19,469 nt of DNA, taken from the NCBI GenBank assembly GCA_036496265.1, contig DASXLL010000193.1, positions 1 through 19,469 on the forward strand. Reading direction: 5' to 3'. Below are positions 1-7,147 of this stretch, piece after piece; within the stretch, counting starts at the first letter, position 1, and each line of letters opens with the position of its first letter. The notes beneath the pieces were generated by a model. That model saw nothing but the letters and a program-made list of their open reading frames with translations. It searched no databases and had not been told where the DNA came from. The position numbers and the translations under genes were made by a program. Source of the DNA: CAYLLN01 sp036496265 (GTDB lineage: Bacteria > Planctomycetota > Planctomycetia > Pirellulales > Pirellulaceae).

Positions 1-13
1 GTTTGGCACAGTA

Positions 14-44
14 AAACACGGCTCGCCTGCGACCAGCCGTGTTT
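14..44. terminator. Hairpin upstream of the RDD cluster, possible terminator
   Basis: A 10-bp perfect inverted repeat (aaacacggct at 14-23, agccgtgttt at 35-44) encloses an 11-base loop. Read on the minus strand, the stem is followed by a short T-rich run. It could terminate a transcript from outside the window or be a dispersed palindrome like those elsewhere here. No gene is visible in 1-197. A weaker nested pair lies at 141-179 (gagggc/gccctc and gcaacg/cgttgc), just before the RDD start. No convincing promoter was found. Confidence 0.45.
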
Positions 45-197
45 CATTTCTCGAAACACCGCCACCCGATTGAAGCGGCTAGTTTACCTTGAGTCGCGTT
101 ATGTCGGAATGAGTCGGCAGCGGGCGCTTGCTGACTGCCAGAGGGCAACGAATAATGCACGTTGCTCGTCTTCGCCCTCTTATCCGCGATTTGCCGC

Positions 198-1064
198 ATG
201 GCCCAGCGCGATCCGCCACTCGATGCCACGCTGAGCGTCATCGCGCCCGAACATATCGCATTCGAGTATCGGCTGGCCGGCCCGTTTCGCCGCCTGCCGG
301 CATTCGTTCTTGATTTCTGTATCGGGACGGCGGTTTTCATCGCCTTGGCAATCGCCATCAACATGACCGTCGCGATTGCCAGCCCGTATCTGGCGATGGC
401 GGTGATGTTTCTGCTGTTTTTCCTGATCTGGTGGTTCTACGGCGTGCTGTTCGAGACGTTTATGAACGGTCAGACGCCGGGCAAATACATGGTGGGGCTG
501 CGCGTGCTGTCCGATACGGGCGAGCCGATCAACGGCATGCAAGCGACGTTGCGAAACCTGCTGCGGGCGGCTGATCTTTTTGTGCCGGTGGTGGGACTGG
601 TCGTCATGTCGCTCAACAAAAAATTCCAGCGACTGGGCGACATCGTAGCCGGCACGATCGTCGTGATTGAAGAGCGACAATGGCTGACCGGCGTCGCCCA
701 GCTCGAAGACCCACGGGCGATTCAGCTTGCCGCGTACCTGCCGCCGAACTTTGTCGTTACTCGTTCATTGGCCCGAACGCTCGCGACCTACGTCGAACGA
801 CGACGGTTTTTTACGCCGCCGCGTCGCCGTGAAGTTGCCCGGCACCTGGCGATTCCGCTGCTCAACCGCTTTGGCCTGCCTCCAGATACAAGCTATGACC
901 TGGTGCTCTGCGCTTTGTACTATCGCACATTCATCGCCGATCGCAGCCAGGACGAAAAGCGACTGGCCGAAGTGAAAGCCGCGGCCAAATTGACCACGAA
1001 TCAGTTCGCCTACTTCCAGCCAGCCTCGAAACCTGTAGGGAACGCGCTCCGTGGCGTTCCGTGA
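198..1064 (+). CDS. RDD family integral membrane protein
   Basis: This 288-residue protein has an N-terminal RDD domain. The family's features are visible: RRLPAFVLD before the first membrane helix (about 36-58), a second helix (about 63-83), the motif GQTPGKYMVGLRV, the segment LRNLLRAADLFVPVVGLVV, and QRLGDIVAGTIVV. The remaining roughly 130 residues are soluble and resemble the tails of planctomycete RDD proteins. RDD proteins are inner-membrane proteins of poorly defined, probably transport-related, function. ATG 198 is preferred over the TTG at 162 because the conserved part begins immediately after it; no good Shine-Dalgarno is present at either. It is the first gene of the MoxR-type membrane cluster. 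The last residues (from about codon 280) are encoded by a palindromic repeat and are probably not part of the fold. Confidence 0.85.
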   Translation: MAQRDPPLDATLSVIAPEHIAFEYRLAGPFRRLPAFVLDFCIGTAVFIALAIAINMTVAIASPYLAMAVMFLLFFLIWWFYGVLFETFMNGQTPGKYMVGLRVLSDTGEPINGMQATLRNLLRAADLFVPVVGLVVMSLNKKFQRLGDIVAGTIVVIEERQWLTGVAQLEDPRAIQLAAYLPPNFVVTRSLARTLATYVERRRFFTPPRRREVARHLAIPLLNRFGLPPDTSYDLVLCALYYRTFIADRSQDEKRLAEVKAAAKLTTNQFAYFQPASKPVGNALRGVP

Positions 1065-1116
1065 CGAACTAAAACGCGCTTCGCCGGCGGGCCGCCACAG
1101 AGGGCGGCCCCTACAG
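1033..1116. repeat. REPIN-like double palindrome overlapping the RDD stop
   Basis: The outer ends are inverted copies: ctgtaggg at 1033-1040 and ccctacag at 1109-1116. Inside are two GC-rich hairpins. The first is ggaacgc/gcgttcc (1039-1045 with 1054-1060). The second is gggccgcc/ggcggccc (1089-1096 with 1103-1110, six-base loop). This is the architecture of paired REP sequences or a very small non-autonomous element. It contains the RDD stop codon (1062-1064) and occupies most of the gap before the SpoIIM-like gene. Confidence 0.7.
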
Positions 1117-1139
1117 AACCGAACGCTAGGCCCCCGTGT

Positions 1140-2150
1140 ATGAAAGTCATCGACCTCCTCGAACGCCGTCGTCCGAACTGGCAAGAGTTGGAGCGGCTCT
1201 GCGAGCGCACGAATACGGCCAGCGGATCATTGACGCCAGCCGAGGTCTCGCGGCTCGGCTCGCTATATCGCGCGGCCTGCGCCGATTTGGCGCTCGCCTA
1301 CGCCTATCAATTACCGCAAAACACGGTGCAATATCTCCATCGCCTCGTGGGCCGGGCTCACAACCAGCTTTATCGCAGCCGACGGTTTGAATTGGTCAAA
1401 TGGACGCGGACGCTGATCTTCGACGTGCCGAAGCAGATTTTCAACGACCGCTGCGTGCAGGTCATGTTCTGCCTGTTCTGGGGGCTGTTCATTTTGTCGG
1501 CTTACCTGGCGTATTCGAAAACCGCCTGGCCCAGTTTTGCCGATCACGTGCTCACCGCCGACGGAATCTCGGGCCTGGAAAAAATGTATGAGAACCCGAT
1601 TGATGGTTCCAAACGCAGCGGTGATATGAACACATTGATGGCGGGCTTCTATACCCAGCACAACACGGGTATTGGTCTGCAATGCTTCGCCTGGGGCCTG
1701 CTTGTTGTGCCCGGCCTGCTCGTGACCATTTCCAATGCCATCCAACTCGGCGCGGCGTTCGGCTACATGGCCCGACCTGATGTGCCAGCCGGTGAAAATT
1801 TCTTCCACTTCGTCACCGCTCACGGCCCGTTTGAGCTAACGGCGATCGTTCTTTCCGCCGGTGCGGGCCTGCGCCTTGGCCTGTCGTGGATCATGACTAA
1901 GGGCCACACCCGCACCGCCGCCCTCCGCAAAGCGGGCCGCGACGTCATGCCGATCGTCGGCGCCGCGATGGTCATGTTCTTCCTGGCCGCGCTCATCGAA
2001 GGTTTCCTCTCCCCCTCTGGCGCGCCGTATCCGCTGAAAGTCCTCGTCGCCCTGCTATCCAGCGGCCTGTTAGCCGTCTATTTCATCGTCCTCGGGTTTC
2101 CTAGCGAGATCAAAGCCCCGATTCCCGAGCCCCGAGCCCCGAGCCCCTAG
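1140..2150 (+). CDS. SpoIIM (DUF95) family membrane protein
   Basis: This 336-residue protein has a soluble helical N-terminal region (MKVIDLLERRRPNWQELERL) followed by about five membrane segments near residues 103-125, 180-205, 225-250, 270-290 and 298-320. The arrangement, including GENFFHFVTAHGPFELTAIVLSAGAGLRLG, matches the SpoIIM/DUF95 family. In Bacillus, SpoIIM is part of the engulfment machinery. Outside sporulating bacteria, homologues commonly accompany RDD and MoxR genes, and their role is unknown. Here it follows the RDD gene by 75 bases occupied by a palindromic repeat and precedes the next gene by 10 bases. The last eight residues (PEPRAPSP) are encoded by a heptamer repeat and the TAG stop lies in the fourth repeat unit, so the tail is probably acquired sequence. 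Confidence 0.85.
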   Translation: MKVIDLLERRRPNWQELERLCERTNTASGSLTPAEVSRLGSLYRAACADLALAYAYQLPQNTVQYLHRLVGRAHNQLYRSRRFELVKWTRTLIFDVPKQIFNDRCVQVMFCLFWGLFILSAYLAYSKTAWPSFADHVLTADGISGLEKMYENPIDGSKRSGDMNTLMAGFYTQHNTGIGLQCFAWGLLVVPGLLVTISNAIQLGAAFGYMARPDVPAGENFFHFVTAHGPFELTAIVLSAGAGLRLGLSWIMTKGHTRTAALRKAGRDVMPIVGAAMVMFFLAALIEGFLSPSGAPYPLKVLVALLSSGLLAVYFIVLGFPSEIKAPIPEPRAPSP

Positions 2151-2154
2151 CCCC
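2127..2154 (+). repeat. Heptamer tandem repeat containing a stop codon
   Basis: Three copies of gagcccc (2127, 2134, 2141) are followed by tagcccc (2148). The G-to-T difference in the fourth copy creates the in-frame TAG that ends the SpoIIM-like gene. A change in copy number would move the reading frame and alter the C-terminus. Confidence 0.85.
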
Positions 2155-2160
2155 TTCCCC

Positions 2161-3084
2161 ATGCAGCTTGACCGCACCCGCATCGCGATCCGCGAACGCG
2201 GCTTACTCGAAACGATCGACCTGTCGCTCCTGGTGATCCGCGAATTCGCCGGACCGCTGATCGTTTGCGCGCTGTTGGCAATTGTTCCACTCGCCATCAT
2301 CAACGAGCTGCTGGTTGGTTGGATGGTGTCGGTCGATGATGAAGGCACTGTGTCATGGTTTCGCTATACCTGGGCCATGACGGTGCTTATTTTTCTCGAA
2401 TCGCAGCTTGCCTCAGTGTTCATCGTCGCCTATCTCGGCCCGGCTGTCTTCATGGAGCAACGAACGATCCGCCAAATCGCTGGCGATGTGCTGCGGCAAG
2501 CCTTTCCTATCTTGCTCTGCCAAGGCATTCTCCGCGGCGTCCTCGCCGCCTGGCTGCTGTATCTGCTGACCGAGCGATATGAGGCCAATGGCTGGATCGA
2601 AGGTTTCTGGATCGTCGTGGTATGTCTGTTTGCCATCGCCATGCGGACGTTTCGGCCCTATATCAACGAAATCATCCTGCTCGAAAAAAATCCACTCCTG
2701 GCCGGCAAATCCGCGGCCATCACCGTCAGCAAGCGCAGCAGCCATTTGCACGGCGCCTACTCCGGCGACTTGTTTGTGCGCTCGTTTGCGACCACGGCAA
2801 TTGCAGCGAGCCTAGTGTGTCTCGCGATTTACACGGCCAGTCTCACCGAAGGCTTTCTGTTTTCTAAATGGCCCCTGCGGTTTTCGTTCGATGATGGTTT
2901 TGTCCTACCTATCGACGGGCTTGATCTGCACGTGCTCTATCCCGCTTGTCTCTGGCTCGTGGTTGCTTTCTTCGCCGTCGTGCGGTTTTTAAGCTATCTC
3001 GATCTGCGCATCCGGCATGAAGGCTGGGAAGTCGAACTTTTGATGCGGGCCGAAGCCGTGCGGCTGGGAACGCAATTGGAGTAA
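2161..3084 (+). CDS. Polytopic membrane protein of unknown function in MoxR cluster
   Basis: The product is a 307-residue hydrophobic protein with about six membrane segments, near residues 28-48, 70-95, 117-137, 148-163, 207-228 and 258-280. I do not recognise a named domain. The C-terminal stretch RFLSYLDLRIRHEGWEVELL resembles the cytosolic end of YciC-like or glycerophosphodiester phosphodiesterase membrane-domain proteins found in similar clusters. That comparison is from memory and is weak. The ATG lies 10 bases after the SpoIIM-like stop without a clear Shine-Dalgarno, and the stop is two bases before the DUF4129 start. This tight packing indicates one transcript and probable translational coupling. 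The location suggests a membrane partner of the RDD/SpoIIM/DUF4129 proteins. Confidence 0.75.
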   Translation: MQLDRTRIAIRERGLLETIDLSLLVIREFAGPLIVCALLAIVPLAIINELLVGWMVSVDDEGTVSWFRYTWAMTVLIFLESQLASVFIVAYLGPAVFMEQRTIRQIAGDVLRQAFPILLCQGILRGVLAAWLLYLLTERYEANGWIEGFWIVVVCLFAIAMRTFRPYINEIILLEKNPLLAGKSAAITVSKRSSHLHGAYSGDLFVRSFATTAIAASLVCLAIYTASLTEGFLFSKWPLRFSFDDGFVLPIDGLDLHVLYPACLWLVVAFFAVVRFLSYLDLRIRHEGWEVELLMRAEAVRLGTQLE

Positions 3085-3086
3085 TT

Positions 3087-3917
3087 GTGACGCGACACGG
3101 GATTAGAACTGATCAAGAGTTCGCGCGAGGGCGGAGTGCGCGCGCTCAATTCAGTTATGCCTCAGCCATTTTCGTTGTCTTTCTGACCGTTCTCTCCATG
3201 TCCTCCGCCGCCGACGCCCAACCTGACCCCGTTCAATCTGCCAAAAACGCCCTGTCGAGTGGCAGCCGCTTTCCTTGGTATGACCGCAAGCAAGACGGCG
3301 TCCGACGACTATCGATTGTGCCCCGCGACGCGCCCAAGGATCGCGGCCAAAAATGGATCAGCACGCCGCAGACGACCACGACGAGCAACCCAGTCCAGCT
3401 TCCTAAGCTCAATGTCGTCAGTAGCACCTTGCAATGGTTGGGGCTGACGCTGCTGATTGTGCTGCTGGGTGTCATCGCGTACTTGATCGCCGTGTCCTTT
3501 TTAAAGGACGAGATCTCGGAGGGGGGCAGCGAGCGGAAAGTGGTGCAGGTCCGCAGGGACGCCGAGCGCGTCGAGGCTCTGCCGTTCAAAGTTCGGGCCG
3601 CCACGTCCGATTTTCTGGCCGAAGGCCGCCGACTCTACGACGCCGGCCAATACTCCGAGGCGATCATCTATCTCTTCAGCCACGAGTTGGTTGAATTGGA
3701 TAAACACCAGGTAATCCGTCTGTCCAAAGGCAAAACCAACCGCCAATACCTCCGTGAAACGCGCTCTCGGCCGCTGATAGCCGGCCTGCTCGAATCAACG
3801 ATGGTTGCGTTCGAAGACGCTTTTTTTGGCAATAAGCAACTTTCTCGCGATGTTTTTGAGCGCTCGTGGTCGCACCTCAACGAATTCCAGCTAGAGCTGG
3901 AAAAGCAGCCCGCATAA
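3087..3917 (+). CDS. DUF4129 domain protein
   Basis: This 276-residue protein has an N-terminal hydrophobic segment (about 24-45, ending SSAADAQ) that looks like a signal peptide or anchor. An extracytoplasmic linker follows, then a second membrane helix (about 115-138), then a cytosolic C-terminal domain. That domain (about 175-270) carries the DUF4129 hallmarks: the TPR-like AEGRRLYDAGQYSEAIIYLF, KTNRQYLRE at 216-224 and the AFEDAFFG region at 241-248. DUF4129 proteins are typical companions of MoxR and DUF58 genes; no biochemical activity is established. The GTG start at 3087 is chosen because it lies two bases after the previous stop. An internal ATG at 3199 would remove most of the signal segment and is less likely. 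Confidence 0.8.
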   Translation: MTRHGIRTDQEFARGRSARAQFSYASAIFVVFLTVLSMSSAADAQPDPVQSAKNALSSGSRFPWYDRKQDGVRRLSIVPRDAPKDRGQKWISTPQTTTTSNPVQLPKLNVVSSTLQWLGLTLLIVLLGVIAYLIAVSFLKDEISEGGSERKVVQVRRDAERVEALPFKVRAATSDFLAEGRRLYDAGQYSEAIIYLFSHELVELDKHQVIRLSKGKTNRQYLRETRSRPLIAGLLESTMVAFEDAFFGNKQLSRDVFERSWSHLNEFQLELEKQPA

Positions 3918-3928
3918 TTAAGCGTAGT

Positions 3929-3943
3929 GTGGGCTGTGCCCAC
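3929..3943. repeat. Short REP-like hairpin between DUF4129 and DUF4350 genes
   Basis: A perfect 6-bp stem, gtgggc/gcccac, has a three-base loop (tgt) and sits in the 52-base gap between two cluster genes. It resembles dispersed intergenic palindromes rather than a terminator, because no T-run follows. It could attenuate or stabilise the polycistronic message. Confidence 0.5.
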
Positions 3944-3969
3944 CACATTGTCGCCAACAGACTCAATCA

Positions 3970-5166
3970 ATGCCCGCCGACATTAAATCGCCAACACAAA
4001 ACTCTGTCACGGCCAACCTGACGTGGCCGATCCTGGGCATTGTGGCTGCGCTCGCGCTCGTGGGCCTCGGCATTGCTTTGGCGGGACGCCGTGACGAGCA
4101 ATTGCCGGTCGTGTATGGCCGCCGCCGCGGCAGCGATGCCGCCGGTAGCGTCAACGGCACTGCGGTTCTCGCCGATCTCTATCGCACGTCCGGCCGCCGC
4201 GTCTCGACCGGCATTCGCTTCTCGCCGTCACTGGAAAAATACAACACGATCGTCTGGTTTCCCGACGACTTTGACCCGCCGGACGACGCCCATCGCACGC
4301 GCCTGGAAGACTGGCTCAAAAATGGCGGCAATCGGACGCTGGTCTATGTTGGCCGCGACTATGACGCCTCAATCGCCTATTGGCAAAGTGTCAAAGCCAA
4401 TGCCCCGCCCGAACTGGCCGACGAGATCGTCCGCCGCGAAGCTGAAGCTCGCGCCGGCCATGAAGCGGAGCGGTCGATCATGCCGGAAAGCGAGAATATT
4501 CCTTGGTTCACCGTCCAGCGCGATCACCCGCCGCTGCACAGCGATAAGCTTACTGGCCCCTGGGCAAAAGAGATCGACGTCGAGCAAGCTGACGTTTACT
4601 TGGAGGGTAGCATTTGCATTCCCGCGAAGCCAGAGTCCGACGTGGAATTTGAAACGCTGCTCGAGTGCGACGGCGAACTGCTTGTTTTCCGTGTAACGAA
4701 AGACGATTGGAACGGCGGACAAATTATCATCGTTGCCAACGGCTCATTTACGCTCAATTATCCGCTCGTCAATCACGAGCATCGCAAGTTGGCGGCCAAA
4801 CTGATCGAGGCCAGCAGCAGCACAGATGACCGTGTGATATTCATCGAAAGCGAGGCCGGCGGGCCGCCGATCCGCGACAAAGAAAAAGCAACAAGTCCGC
4901 CGACAGCGATGGAGTTACTTAAAGTCTGGCCGCTCAATGCCATCTTGCTGCACATCGCCGTGCTCGGTCTGGTGCTGCTCCTGGCCCGGGCGCCGATTTT
5001 TGGGCGGCCTCGCGATTTGCCCAATGATTCCACGGCCGACTTCGGCAAGCATGTCGCCGCCCTCGGCAAGCTACTGGCCGCCACCAAAGATCGCAATTAT
5101 GCTCAGGCACGCCTCAATCAATATCGACAAGCGGCCGGGCCAAAAAAGGCCACGAAAATCAAATGA
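3970..5166 (+). CDS. DUF4350-like membrane-anchored protein
   Basis: This 398-residue protein has membrane helices at both ends (about 18-38 and 322-339) and a large domain between them. Residues 60-135 (NGTAVLADLYRTSGRRV, then a hydrophobic strand YNTIVWFP, then LEDWLKNGGNRTLVYVG) match the DUF4350 pattern, a GATase-like Rossmann fold without known catalysis. The cytosolic tail after the second helix (ARAPIFGRP, ADFGKHVAALGKLLA) is typical of these cluster proteins. Residues 136-320 are an insertion whose function I cannot assign. The gene lies between DUF4129 and MoxR, consistent with a membrane complex served by the ATPase. Its TGA stop (5164-5166) lies inside the left arm of a long inverted repeat. 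Confidence 0.75.
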   Translation: MPADIKSPTQNSVTANLTWPILGIVAALALVGLGIALAGRRDEQLPVVYGRRRGSDAAGSVNGTAVLADLYRTSGRRVSTGIRFSPSLEKYNTIVWFPDDFDPPDDAHRTRLEDWLKNGGNRTLVYVGRDYDASIAYWQSVKANAPPELADEIVRREAEARAGHEAERSIMPESENIPWFTVQRDHPPLHSDKLTGPWAKEIDVEQADVYLEGSICIPAKPESDVEFETLLECDGELLVFRVTKDDWNGGQIIIVANGSFTLNYPLVNHEHRKLAAKLIEASSSTDDRVIFIESEAGGPPIRDKEKATSPPTAMELLKVWPLNAILLHIAVLGLVLLLARAPIFGRPRDLPNDSTADFGKHVAALGKLLAATKDRNYAQARLNQYRQAAGPKKATKIK

Positions 5167-5279
5167 CCAATGACCAAGCACCAATGACCAAACAATTTCT
5201 AAGCAAGAATGACCCAAGAGAAATTTGAGCATTACTATTTGGTGCTTGTTTGGTTTCTCGTGCTTGGTTCTTGGTCATT
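5162..5279. repeat. Long inverted repeat with tandem-repeat arms, upstream of MoxR
   Basis: The left arm (about 5162-5196) is built from variants of aatgacca. The right arm (about 5238-5279) contains ttggttcttggtcatt. The reverse complement of the right arm matches the left arm over about 35 bases with few mismatches. The element overlaps the DUF4350 stop and ends 12 bases before the MoxR ATG. It could form a large cruciform or RNA hairpin separating MoxR expression from the upstream genes. Confidence 0.75.
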
Positions 5280-5290
5280 CATCGTTTGCC

Positions 5291-6670
5291 ATGTCCTCCA
5301 CTTCACAACTCACCGACTCCATCGAATTCCCTTGCACCGGCTGCGGCCGCACATTGAAGGTGCCGGCGACCGCGGCCGGGAAGCGAGCGTCTTGCCCGCA
5401 ATGCAGTACAGTCGTCACTGTTCCGGCGCCAGTCCAGCAAGACGCACAAGCTGGTCCGCCACCGCCACCCGTCATGCAAGGTTCATCTGTCCGGCCCGGC
5501 CGCGAGTTGCCGCCGGCGCCTAATCCCGCCGCAGCGACGTGGGTAATGCCTCAGCCGGTTCCTAGTGGATCGTCAAGCGTCTTACCGCCCGCCAAACCGG
5601 CCGCTATAGTGCCCCAAATCGCCGCCCAGGTGCCCCCCCCGGCTGCTCCGCCCTCCGCGCCACCGCAACCGCCCGCGGAAATCTCTCCTTTACATACATC
5701 CCCGGCCGCCGGCCGCCAGACGCCGACCAAAGAGCTTTTCGACCGCATCACAGCCGAGATCGGCAAAATCTATGTCGGGCAGGATGAACTCGTGCTCGGC
5801 GCACTGGTCGCGCTATTTTCCAGCGGCCATGTGCTGATCGAAAGCGTCCCTGGTCTCGGCAAAACGCTGTTTGTCCGCACGCTCGGCCGCGTCATGGGTC
5901 TGAAGTTCGGCCGCATTCAATTCACGGCCGACCTGATGCCCTCCGACGTCACCGGCGCGCCGATTCTCGACATGAAGTCGCAGGAATTTCGTTTTCGCCC
6001 AGGACCTGTTTTTACGCAATTGCTGCTGGCTGACGAAATCAACCGCGCACCGGCCAAAACGCACGCCGCGCTGTTGGAGATCATGCAGGAGTATCGCGTC
6101 ACGGTCGATGGCAAGAGCCACGGAATCGAGCGGCCGTTTCTCGTGCTGGCGACGCAGAATCCCATCGAGTCCGAAGGCACTTACAACCTGCCCGAGGCCC
6201 AGCTCGACCGCTTCATGTTCAAGCTCGTCGCCAACTATCCGGCGGAAACCGAAGAAGCGGAGATTCTCAAGCTTCATAGCCAGCAACGCGACCTCAACGA
6301 ACGCCTGGATAGTGAGCTGCAAACGATCACGTCTGCCGCCGAGATTCTGAAAATCATCCACGAGAACGCCAGCGTCCGGGTCGATGAACGTCTGGTCGAT
6401 TACATCAACAAGATCGTCCGCCTTACGCGGCATTGGCCGCAGTTTCATCTGGGCGCATCGCCGCGGGCCGGCATAGCGCTAATGCAAGCCGCCCGCACGC
6501 TCGCCGCTTTCTCCGGCCGCGACTACGCCGTTCCCGACGACGTCGTCCAAATCGCGCTGCCCGCTCTTCGCCACCGCATCGCCCTCACCGCCGAAGCCGA
6601 AGTCGAGGGCCAGCAGGTCGATCAGATTCTCACCGAGCTGATTCGCTCGGTCGAAGTCCCGCGACTGTAA
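5291..6670 (+). CDS. MoxR-family AAA+ ATPase with N-terminal zinc ribbon
   Basis: This 459-residue protein has three parts. Residues 1-40 hold a zinc-ribbon pattern with C15, C18, C35 and C38. Residues 45-150 are a Pro/Ala-rich, probably disordered, linker. From about 155 onward is a MoxR AAA+ core: Walker A VPGLGKT (186-192), Walker B LLLADE with D248 and E249, sensor 1 ATQNP, the GTYNLPEAQLDRF segment, and sensor 2 GASPRAGIALM. MoxR ATPases act as chaperone-like factors in assembling or activating partner complexes, commonly with DUF58 or VWA proteins. Canonical MoxR proteins are about 320-350 residues, so the N-terminus is an addition. ATG 5291 is chosen because upstream in-frame codons from TTG 5225 lie in a repeat. 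No DUF58 gene follows; the next gene is on the other strand. Confidence 0.92.
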   Translation: MSSTSQLTDSIEFPCTGCGRTLKVPATAAGKRASCPQCSTVVTVPAPVQQDAQAGPPPPPVMQGSSVRPGRELPPAPNPAAATWVMPQPVPSGSSSVLPPAKPAAIVPQIAAQVPPPAAPPSAPPQPPAEISPLHTSPAAGRQTPTKELFDRITAEIGKIYVGQDELVLGALVALFSSGHVLIESVPGLGKTLFVRTLGRVMGLKFGRIQFTADLMPSDVTGAPILDMKSQEFRFRPGPVFTQLLLADEINRAPAKTHAALLEIMQEYRVTVDGKSHGIERPFLVLATQNPIESEGTYNLPEAQLDRFMFKLVANYPAETEEAEILKLHSQQRDLNERLDSELQTITSAAEILKIIHENASVRVDERLVDYINKIVRLTRHWPQFHLGASPRAGIALMQAARTLAAFSGRDYAVPDDVVQIALPALRHRIALTAEAEVEGQQVDQILTELIRSVEVPRL

Positions 6671-6718
6671 CGTCTGCTAATGCCTCCGCTACGTCCGGGT
6701 CCCTTTCTGCAGCTTCGG

Positions 6719-7147
6719 TCATCTGGCCTTCAAATCGAAGTTCGCCGTGTTCTTTCCCGGTCTGATCTCGGTGGAAAGCTCCGAATTGCTGTTGTACTTG
6801 CTCGGTACGATTTCCTTGGCGGTCATCAACGTCGGATCATTGGGATTGGCTTTTTCGTTGCCGCTACGGACGGCGCGTATTTCGACGCGAAACTGTCCGC
6901 TGCCAAGGCCACTGGACGAGTCGATGGCATACTTGCCGCCGGCAATCGGCGCCCAAGCGGCCTGTCGCTGCCCGCCGGTTTCCGGGACGAATGTGATTGT
7001 CGCTTCGTCGAGCGGTACCCCATCAAGGGTCACCGTTCCGTTCACGGCTGCACCGCTGCCACGATCGCAACCGGCCAGGGCAATGAGAAAAAACAACGCC
7101 AGGTAGGCGCGATTCGCGATGTTGCCGTGATCCAAAACACTTCTCAT
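6719..7147 (-). CDS. Lipoprotein with carboxypeptidase-regulatory-like domain
   Basis: The product is 142 residues. The N-terminus has a hydrophobic segment and a lipobox LAGC with the lipidated cysteine at residue 27. The mature part begins AAVNGTVTLDGVPLDEATITFVPE, the typical start of the small beta-sandwich carboxypeptidase-regulatory-like domain found in many planctomycete lipoproteins. It probably sits in a membrane facing the periplasm; its ligand is unknown. The ATG at 7147 is chosen because it overlaps the DUF1559 stop by one base (TGATG) and gives a proper signal peptide. An in-frame ATG at 7198 would add 17 polar residues before it. The gene converges on MoxR with only 48 bases between them and no obvious terminator hairpin. 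Confidence 0.85.
   Translation of the reverse strand: MRSVLDHGNIANRAYLALFFLIALAGCDRGSGAAVNGTVTLDGVPLDEATITFVPETGGQRQAAWAPIAGGKYAIDSSSGLGSGQFRVEIRAVRSGNEKANPNDPTLMTAKEIVPSKYNSNSELSTEIRPGKNTANFDLKAR

Noticed and set aside
5225..5290. Hydrophobic N-terminal extension of MoxR from TTG 5225
   Set aside because: The 22 codons are the right arm of the inverted repeat; they mimic a signal peptide, but the ATG at 5291 fits the zinc-ribbon protein.
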